From Chromobacteriaceae bacterium (GTDB lineage Bacteria > Pseudomonadota > Gammaproteobacteria > Burkholderiales > Aquaspirillaceae), in contig JASLDQ010000105.1 of the NCBI GenBank assembly GCA_030151505.1, forward strand, positions 1 to 7,167: DNA of 7,167 nt. The letters are read 5' to 3'. Below are positions 1 to 7,167 of this stretch, piece by piece (position 1 is the first letter of the stretch; every line of letters starts with the position of its first letter). The position numbers and the translations under genes are program-made. The notes beneath the pieces are model-generated. The model had not been told where the DNA came from and did no database searches. It was given only the letters and a program-made list of their open reading frames with translations.

Positions 1-312
1 CATCTGCCGCATCTCCTGGCGTTCACCTACGTCAACGCCATCGCCGCCAAGCCCGACGCCGCCCGCCGCTTCAGCTTCGCCTCGACCGGCTTTCGTGACT
101 TCACCCGCATCGCCGGCAGCCACCCGGAAATGTGGCGCGACATCAGCCTCGCCAACCGAGACGCGCTGCTGACCGAACTGGCCGACTTTCGCGCCGGGCT
201 GGACCGACTGGGCGAGCTTCTGGCAGCCGGCGACGCCGACGCGCTGGAGGGGCTGTTCCGGCAGGCCCGCACCGTGCGGACCGAGTGGTTCGCCCGCTTC
301 AGCAAGCGCTGA
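1..312 (+). CDS. tyrA: Prephenate dehydrogenase, C-terminal part (5' end outside window)
   Basis: The reading frame is open from base 1 and ends at TGA 310-312, giving the last 103 residues of a protein whose family is usually about 290-300 residues long. The segment starts with HLPHLLAF and continues through GFRDFTRIAGSHPEMWRDI and a LANRDALL block. These are hallmarks of the all-helical dimerisation domain of TyrA prephenate dehydrogenases, which oxidatively decarboxylate prephenate to 4-hydroxyphenylpyruvate with NAD(P)+ in cytoplasmic tyrosine synthesis. The N-terminal Rossmann domain and catalytic residues lie to the left of the window and cannot be checked. The C-terminal tail is a leucine/alanine-rich helix, with no sign of a fused aroA or ACT domain before the stop. 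The family assignment is from remembered motifs. It is probably transcribed separately from the ABC genes, which have their own promoter candidate. Confidence 0.9.
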   Translation, partial: HLPHLLAFTYVNAIAAKPDAARRFSFASTGFRDFTRIAGSHPEMWRDISLANRDALLTELADFRAGLDRLGELLAAGDADALEGLFRQARTVRTEWFARFSKR

Positions 313-410
313 TCCCCGTCGCGCCGGCCGGCTGGACACCCCGCACCCGTCCGTCGCTTGGCGGCCCGGTTTCGATATCGCAGGCCGCCGTGTCCGCGGC
401 CATGTTCCGG

Positions 411-416
411 TATAAT
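411..416 (+). promoter_or_regulatory. Candidate sigma-70 -10 box for the yadG-yadH-ibaG run
   Basis: A perfect TATAAT hexamer lies 32 bases before the yadG start, in an otherwise GC-rich 136-base gap after tyrA. Transcription would start near 422-424, giving a leader of about 25 bases. No good -35 hexamer is seen 16-18 bases upstream (bases 387-394 read gccgtgtc), and no TG precedes the box at the extended -10 position. The -35 recognition is therefore weak, or an activator is used. The leader has no clear Shine-Dalgarno sequence before ATG 449. No convincing tyrA terminator is visible in 313-400, only short GC palindromes such as gccggccggc (323-332). Confidence 0.6.
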
Positions 417-448
417 CGCGGGTTTTTCCGCTTCGGCACGATCGACCC

Positions 449-1357
449 ATGCCCGCCATCGACATCCAGTCCGTCCGCAAGCAGTACGGTGATTTCACCG
501 CGCTGGACGGCGTCAGCTTCCAGGTGCAGGAAGGCGAATTCTTCGCCCTGCTAGGTCCCAACGGGGCCGGCAAGACCACGCTGATTTCCTGCATGGCCGG
601 GCTGTCCCGTCCGACTTCCGGTTCCATCCGCATCATGGGCCATGACGTGGTCGGTGATTACCGCGCCGCGCGCATGAGCCTCGGCGTGGTGCCGCAGGAG
701 CTGGTGTTCGATCCCTTCTTCTCGGTGCGCGAATCGCTGGTGTTCCAGTCCGGCTACTTCGGCATCCAGCGCAACGACGACTGGATCGACGAAATCCTCC
801 ACAAGCTCGGGCTGACCGCCAAGGCCAACGCCAATATGCGTGCGCTCTCCGGCGGGATGAAGCGCCGGGTGATGGTGGCGCAGGCGCTGGTGCACCGCCC
901 GCCGGTCATCGTGCTGGACGAACCCACCGCCGGTGTCGACGTCGAACTGCGCCAGAGCCTGTGGGCCTTCGTGCAGGAGCTCAACGACGCCGGCCACACC
1001 ATCGTGCTGACCACCCACTATCTGGAAGAAGCCGAGACCCTGTGCTCGCGCATCGCCATGCTCAAGCAGGGCAGGTTGATCGCGCTGGAAGACAAGGCGC
1101 GGCTCTTGGCCGGCGGCAAGGAGCGCATCGTCCACCTGACGCTGGCGCCGGCGGCGGTGCCGGACGCGCTGGCCCCGCTGGTGGCCGGCCGCGACGGCGA
1201 GCGGATCACCTTCAAGCTGGCCGACTTCGCCGGGCTGGAAGGCGTGCTGGCAGCGCTGCGCGAGGCCGGCGTGGCGGTCAAGGACATGGCGACCGAGGAA
1301 ATCGATCTGGAGAGCGTATTCGTGCAGCTGATGCATAGGCAGGAGGCCGCGCGATGA
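449..1357 (+). CDS. yadG: ABC transporter ATP-binding protein, YadG type
   Basis: This is a 302-residue nucleotide-binding subunit that should power the membrane protein encoded directly downstream. Every ATPase motif is present: Walker A GPNGAGKTT at 36-44, Q-loop Q83 (VVPQE), signature LSGGM at 133-137, Walker B VIVLDEP at 153-159 with catalytic E158, D-loop AGVD at 161-164, and switch H190 in LTTHYLEEAE. The remaining ~90 residues form the less conserved C-terminal region typical of ABC-2 type ATPases, and the length is close to E. coli YadG (about 308). The substrate of this family is not firmly known, so none is assigned. The start is the first ATG behind the TATAAT box, although there is no clear ribosome-binding site. 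The stop overlaps the next start as ATGA (1354-1357), and a perfect AGGAGG at 1341-1346 inside this gene serves that start. Confidence 0.93.
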   Translation: MPAIDIQSVRKQYGDFTALDGVSFQVQEGEFFALLGPNGAGKTTLISCMAGLSRPTSGSIRIMGHDVVGDYRAARMSLGVVPQELVFDPFFSVRESLVFQSGYFGIQRNDDWIDEILHKLGLTAKANANMRALSGGMKRRVMVAQALVHRPPVIVLDEPTAGVDVELRQSLWAFVQELNDAGHTIVLTTHYLEEAETLCSRIAMLKQGRLIALEDKARLLAGGKERIVHLTLAPAAVPDALAPLVAGRDGERITFKLADFAGLEGVLAALREAGVAVKDMATEEIDLESVFVQLMHRQEAAR

Positions 1358-2115
1358 TCGGCCTCGGTTTCGTCACCCTGTTCAAGAAGGAAATCCTGCG
1401 CTTCTGGAAAGTGGCCTTCCAGACCGTCGCCGCCCCGGTGCTGACCGCGCTGCTTTACCTCATGGTGTTCTCGCACGCCCTGAGCGGCCGGGTCGACGTC
1501 TATCCCGGCATCAGCTACATCATGTTCCTGATCCCGGGCCTGATGATGATGTCGATGCTGCAGAACGCCTTTTCCAACACCTCGTCCAGCCTGATCCAGT
1601 CCAAGATCACCGGCAACATCGTGTTCATCCTGCTGCCGCCCCTGAGCCACTTCGAAGTGTTCGCCGCCTACCTGCTGGCGTCGGTGGTGCGCGGCGTGGC
1701 GGTGGGGCTGGGCGTGTTCCTGGTCACGCTGTGGGTCGGTTTCCCGCCGGTCGCCCATCCGCTGTGGCTGGCCGCGTTCGCGCTGCTGGGCTGCGGCATC
1801 CTCGGCGCGCTCGGGCTGATCGCCGGCATCTGGGCCGACAAGTTCGATCAGCTCGCCGCCTTCCAGAACTTCATCATCCTGCCGTTGACCTTCCTGTCCG
1901 GCGTGTTCTACTCGGTGCACAGCCTGCCGCCGTTCTGGTACGCGGTGTCGCACCTCAACCCGATCTTCTACATGATCGACGGCTTCCGCTACGGCTTCTT
2001 CGGCCAGGGCGACGTCGATCCCTGGCTCAGCTTCGGCGTGGTGGCGGGAGCGTTCTTGCTTGTCTCGGCCATCACCCTCAAATTGCTGCAATCCGGTTAC
2101 AAACTCAGGCGTTAA
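1354..2115 (+). CDS. yadH: ABC-2 type transporter permease, YadH type
   Basis: This is the 253-residue membrane subunit partnering the ATPase upstream. It has a short amphipathic N-terminus (FKKEILRFWK) followed by about six hydrophobic segments near residues 23-43, 52-73, 103-127, 137-159, 169-187 and 225-245, the usual ABC-2 fold. The LPLTFLSGVFYS stretch (176-187) and the NPIFYMIDGFRYGFFG stretch (202-217) match the conserved C-terminal part of YadH/COG0842 permeases, and the length equals that family's (about 256). The start is well supported: it shares ATGA with the yadG stop and has AGGAGG at 1341-1346, seven bases ahead. One ATPase plus one permease probably assemble as a 2+2 inner-membrane complex. 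The cargo cannot be read from sequence. Proximity to ibaG and murA suggests envelope-related work, but that is inference. Confidence 0.92.
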   Translation: MIGLGFVTLFKKEILRFWKVAFQTVAAPVLTALLYLMVFSHALSGRVDVYPGISYIMFLIPGLMMMSMLQNAFSNTSSSLIQSKITGNIVFILLPPLSHFEVFAAYLLASVVRGVAVGLGVFLVTLWVGFPPVAHPLWLAAFALLGCGILGALGLIAGIWADKFDQLAAFQNFIILPLTFLSGVFYSVHSLPPFWYAVSHLNPIFYMIDGFRYGFFGQGDVDPWLSFGVVAGAFLLVSAITLKLLQSGYKLRR

Positions 2116-2119
2116 CATC

Positions 2120-2359
2120 ATGGTCTCCACCGACTTCGTCCAGCAATCCATCACCGCCGGCCTCGACTGTACCCACATCGAAGTCACCGGCGACGGCCAC
2201 CACTTCTATGCGCAGATCGTGTCGCCGGCCTTTGCCGGCAAGCGCCTGATCGAGCGTCACCGCATGGTGATGGCGGTCATCAAGCCGCAGCTCGACAGCA
2301 ACGAAATCCACGCGCTGTCGATCACCAAGGCGATGACGCCGGACGAGTGGGCGGCCTGA
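2120..2359 (+). CDS. ibaG: BolA-family protein IbaG
   Basis: This is a 79-residue small BolA-like protein. It shows the family core: GDGHHF at 24-29, then AFAGKRLIERHRMV at 37-50, then IHALSIT at 63-69, and the TPDEWA ending typical of the IbaG/YrbA branch. H64 corresponds to the invariant BolA histidine that, in BolA-monothiol glutaredoxin complexes, helps bind a [2Fe-2S] cluster. A cysteine is present at 17. In E. coli, ibaG (yrbA) also lies directly before murA, which supports the assignment over BolA itself. I chose ATG 2120, four bases after the yadH stop, rather than the in-frame ATG at 2060, which would overlap yadH by 56 bases and add 20 residues unlike the family. The ribosome-binding site is weak (AGG at 2107-2109). 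It is probably co-transcribed with yadGH. Its role in iron-sulfur or acid-stress physiology is family knowledge only. Confidence 0.9.
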   Translation: MVSTDFVQQSITAGLDCTHIEVTGDGHHFYAQIVSPAFAGKRLIERHRMVMAVIKPQLDSNEIHALSITKAMTPDEWAA

Positions 2360-2451
2360 GGTTTCCGCCGTCCTTGCCGTCCGCGCCGGGCCGGGTTTCC
2401 CGCGTCGGCGGCCGCCCCCAAAGCGTTACACGGGGTGGCGCGCACGGCGCT

Positions 2452-2457
2452 TAAAAT
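2452..2457 (+). promoter_or_regulatory. Possible -10 box for murA (TAAAAT)
   Basis: TAAAAT, five of six matches to TATAAT, is in the most AT-rich spot of the 177-base gap between ibaG and murA. The best upstream -35-like match, gttaca at 2425-2430, sits 21 bases away, too far for a good sigma-70 promoter, so the call is tentative. If used, transcription would begin near 2463-2466. The heptamer repeats and stem-loops at 2468-2524 would then form the 5' leader of the murA mRNA. Read-through from the ibaG operon is an alternative, as no intrinsic terminator is seen after ibaG. Confidence 0.35.
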
Positions 2458-2467
2458 TGCTGTTGTC

Positions 2468-2524
2468 GTGAAACGTGAGCCCGGCCGACCGGGAGCGTTT
2501 CACAGTTCACGTTTCACCTTTCAC
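2468..2524 (+). repeat. Four tandem TTTCAC-type heptamers plus an inverted copy, able to form two competing stem-loops
   Basis: Four consecutive 7-bp units run from 2497 to 2524: gtttcac, agttcac, gtttcac, ctttcac. The left part holds the reverse complement, gtgaaac, at 2468-2474. This allows two mutually exclusive stems. In one, gtgaaacg (2468-2475) pairs with 2496-2503 (8 bp). In the other, gtgaaacgtga (2468-2478) pairs with 2507-2517 (11 bp, perfect). Both enclose a small hairpin, cccgg (2480-2484) with ccggg (2489-2493) and a 4-base loop. The array ends 12 bases before the murA ATG, which has no recognisable Shine-Dalgarno sequence. The element could be a dispersed genomic repeat, a protein-binding array or an mRNA leader structure; the sequence alone does not decide. 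Confidence 0.75.
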
Positions 2525-2530
2525 GGCTGA

Positions 2531-3787
<1,257 letters not shown>

Positions 3788-3811
3788 CCGGCGGTCCGAG
3801 CGACCGACAGG

Positions 3812-3842
3812 AAAAACCCGGAACGAGTGTTCCGGGTTTTTT
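3812..3842 (+). terminator. Rho-independent terminator after murA, possibly bidirectional
   Basis: A 13-bp perfect inverted repeat (3812-3824 and 3829-3841) has a GAGT loop. Its GC core is cccggaac/gttccggg, and six T residues follow at 3837-3842. It begins 24 bases after the murA stop. The left flank is five A residues (3812-3816), so on the - strand the same hairpin is followed by a U-tract and could also stop transcripts arriving from the convergent copper operon. Confidence 0.95.
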
Positions 3843-4111
3843 GTTGCCCGAGGACGGGGATCGCCAACCATGTCGGACCGGCCGGCCCGGCGAGGTGCAG
3901 GTGCCAGTGTGAATGCCAGCGATAAAGGGCTTCCAATGGCTTCAGGTGATCGCCGCGCCGATAACCGGCACAAGGCTCCGGCGGCACGCGGTGTGCCGCG
4001 TCGTTCCGCCTCCCGCCCGGACCGTGCGGCTGCTTGCCAGTCACTAAAACGAGGTGATTCACCGCCGCCCAAGCATTGAGGTGGCGGGCGGCAAGGACTG
4101 AAGGGCCCGCC
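3843..4111. other. Convergent intergenic stretch with no supported gene
   Basis: This 269-base region separates the murA terminator from the cueR stop. An open frame on the + strand (ATG 3870 to TGA 4079, 69 codons) has many A/T third positions, unlike every real gene here. The - strand frames read into antisense murA. Structure consists of short hairpins only: gcggcac/gtgccgc (3981-3987 with 3993-3999), ggtga/tcacc (4053-4063) and gccgccc/gggcggc (4064-4070 with 4086-4092). None is followed by a good T-run on either strand. The stretch looks slightly less GC-rich than its surroundings. It may be the decayed remnant of a gene or the 3' untranslated region of the copper operon. Confidence 0.5.
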
Positions 4112-4500
4112 TTAGCGGCCATCGGCCAGCCGCGCCAGGATCGGGCAGTCCGGGCGGTGATCGCCCGAGCAGCTGTGCGTCAGCGCCACCAGCGTATCGC
4201 GCATCGCGCTCATCGCCCGGATGCGCTGGTCGAGTTCGTCGATGTGCGCCAGCGCCAGCCGTTTGACGTCGGCGCTGGCGCGCTGCTGGTCCTGCCACAG
4301 GGACAGCAGAAGCCGGATCTGCTCGAGCGAGAAGCCCAGCGTACGCGCCTCGTGCACGAAGCGCAGCAGATGCACGTCGCGCTCGGCGTACTGGCGGTAG
4401 CCGGCCTAGCTGCGCCGGCTCGTGGCGATCAGGCCGATGCTCTCGTAGTGGCGGATCATCTTGGCCGAGACGCCGGACAGGCGCGCGGCTTCGCCGATAT

Positions 4501-4504
<4 letters not shown>
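4112..4504 (-). pseudogene. cueR: CueR-type Cu(I)-sensing MerR regulator with an in-frame amber codon
   Basis: Read on the - strand, the frame encodes 130 codons plus TAA, close to the CueR family length (about 135), but codon 33 is TAG (4408-4406). Before it stands the MerR helix-turn-helix start [20 protein letters not shown]. After it the frame resumes without shift as AGYRQYAERDVHLLRF, followed by the long dimerisation helix. C112 and C120, spaced exactly as the Cu(I)-binding Cys112/Cys120 of E. coli CueR, are intact, as is S77, which typifies monovalent-metal sensors. By position the lost residue corresponds to E. coli CueR Glu33, so GAG to TAG is the simplest event. The 32-residue product cannot bind DNA. 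A restart at GTG 4375 would lack the DNA-binding domain. The gene overlaps the copA stop as ATGA (4504-4501), so copper would normally raise its own sensor. Alternatives are sequencing error or amber suppression. Confidence 0.88.
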
Positions 4505-6914
<2,410 letters not shown>

Positions 6915-6918
<4 letters not shown>

Positions 6919-7167
6919 GCCGGACTCCTTGGCGTGAGGCCGTCCCCGGACACCGAGAAGCCGGCGTCTTCCACCGCCTGCCTGAGCGTGGCCGCCGGCA
7001 GTGGCGCGGTCAGTGTCAGCGTGGCCGACTTGGCGGCGAAATTGACGCTGGCCGATGCCACACCCGGCAGCGCGTTCAATACTTTTTCCAGCCGAGTCGC
7101 GCAGCCGGCGCAGTGCATGCCGGCGATGCCGAGGGTCAGCTCGGCGGTGGGGGAGAGGTTGGTCGGG
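6915..7167 (-). CDS. HMA-domain copper-binding protein, CopZ-like (5' end outside window)
   Basis: The frame is open from the right edge and ends at TGA 6917-6915, showing 83 residues. They form one ferredoxin-like heavy-metal-associated domain with the Cu(I) site GMHCAGC (cysteines at visible residues 19 and 22) and the usual pattern [18 protein letters not shown], ending [10 protein letters not shown] plus a short tail. Free HMA proteins of this kind are copper chaperones that deliver Cu(I) to CopA. Family members are about 65-70 residues, so probably only a few N-terminal residues are missing, but a longer protein with more domains is possible. The stop overlaps the copA start (ATGA, 6918-6915). 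The domain is very like copA HMA 1, and histidine replaces the more common threonine of MTCxxC. The operon promoter and any CueR operator must lie beyond 7167. It could instead be the split-off first domain of a three-HMA CopA. Confidence 0.85.
6925..6930 (-). promoter_or_regulatory. Ribosome-binding site of copA (AAGGAG)
   Basis: On the - strand AAGGAG is followed by six bases and then ATG 6918. It lies inside the end of the upstream HMA gene. It decides the copA start in favour of 6918 over the in-frame ATG at 6903, and it argues that copA is translated as its own protein, not only as a fused or frameshifted extension of the HMA gene. Confidence 0.8.

Noticed and set aside
2060..2119. Upstream ATG for ibaG
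   Set aside because: It would overlap yadH by 56 bases and add 20 residues that the IbaG family lacks; ATG 2120 matches the family length.
1018..2187. 389-codon open frame on the - strand opposite yadG/yadH
   Set aside because: It is antisense to two recognised genes, has highly charged low-complexity translation, and shows no motif.
2381..2416. GC-rich inverted repeats after ibaG as a terminator
   Set aside because: The stems (for example the ggcggccgcc palindrome at 2407-2416) are short and have no T-tract after them.
3870..4079. 69-codon + strand frame after the murA terminator
   Set aside because: Third codon positions are often A or T, unlike the real genes. The composition is Arg/Ala/Pro/Ser-rich and no family is recognised. 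Only a weak GGGGA precedes it.
4112..4375. Treating the 87-codon tail (GTG 4375) as a separate small metal-binding protein
   Set aside because: It is continuous in frame and homology with the CueR N-terminus upstream of the amber codon, and no ribosome-binding site is evident. A broken cueR explains it better.
4406..4408. Recoding of TAG as an unusual amino acid
   Set aside because: The position corresponds to an ordinary glutamate in E. coli CueR, no recoding signal is visible, and pyrrolysine use is not expected in this group. A point mutation or error is simpler.

Overview
The window looks like chromosomal DNA from a high-GC betaproteobacterium. The yadG/yadH/ibaG/murA protein sequences and their order fit that group, with Neisseriales-type relatives my best guess. 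This rests on recognised protein families and a strong G/C bias at third codon positions, not on a database search. I see no phage, transposon, CRISPR array, tRNA or rRNA.

Left half, + strand: the last 103 codons of a prephenate dehydrogenase (tyrA) end at 312. A 136-base gap carries a perfect TATAAT hexamer at 411-416. It is followed by a tight run: a YadG-type ABC ATPase (449-1357), its YadH-type membrane partner (1354-2115, ATGA overlap) and the BolA-family protein IbaG (2120-2359, 4-base gap). After a 177-base gap comes murA (2537-3787), the first committed enzyme of peptidoglycan precursor synthesis. The gap before murA holds a possible -10 box, four tandem 7-bp repeats, and an inverted copy able to form two competing stem-loops. 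murA ends at a strong intrinsic terminator (3812-3842).

Middle, 3843-4111: a convergent intergenic stretch with no gene I can support.

Right half, - strand: a copper-homeostasis operon read from the right edge leftwards. It contains an HMA metal-binding protein (entering from beyond 7167), the Cu(+)-exporting P1B-type ATPase CopA (6918-4501), and a CueR-type MerR regulator (4504-4112). Each junction is a 4-base ATGA overlap, so translation is probably coupled. The chaperone would hand Cu(I) to CopA for export, and CueR would sense Cu(I) and activate transcription.

The most notable observation is that cueR carries an in-frame amber codon at codon 33, inside its DNA-binding domain, while the rest of the reading frame, including both copper-binding cysteines, is intact. 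The regulator therefore looks recently inactivated, unless this is a sequencing error. The second is the heptamer-repeat leader of murA. The third is that the stand-alone HMA gene is a recent DNA-level duplicate of the first HMA domain of copA, in a different frame. I did not find convincing evidence of an undescribed multi-gene system.
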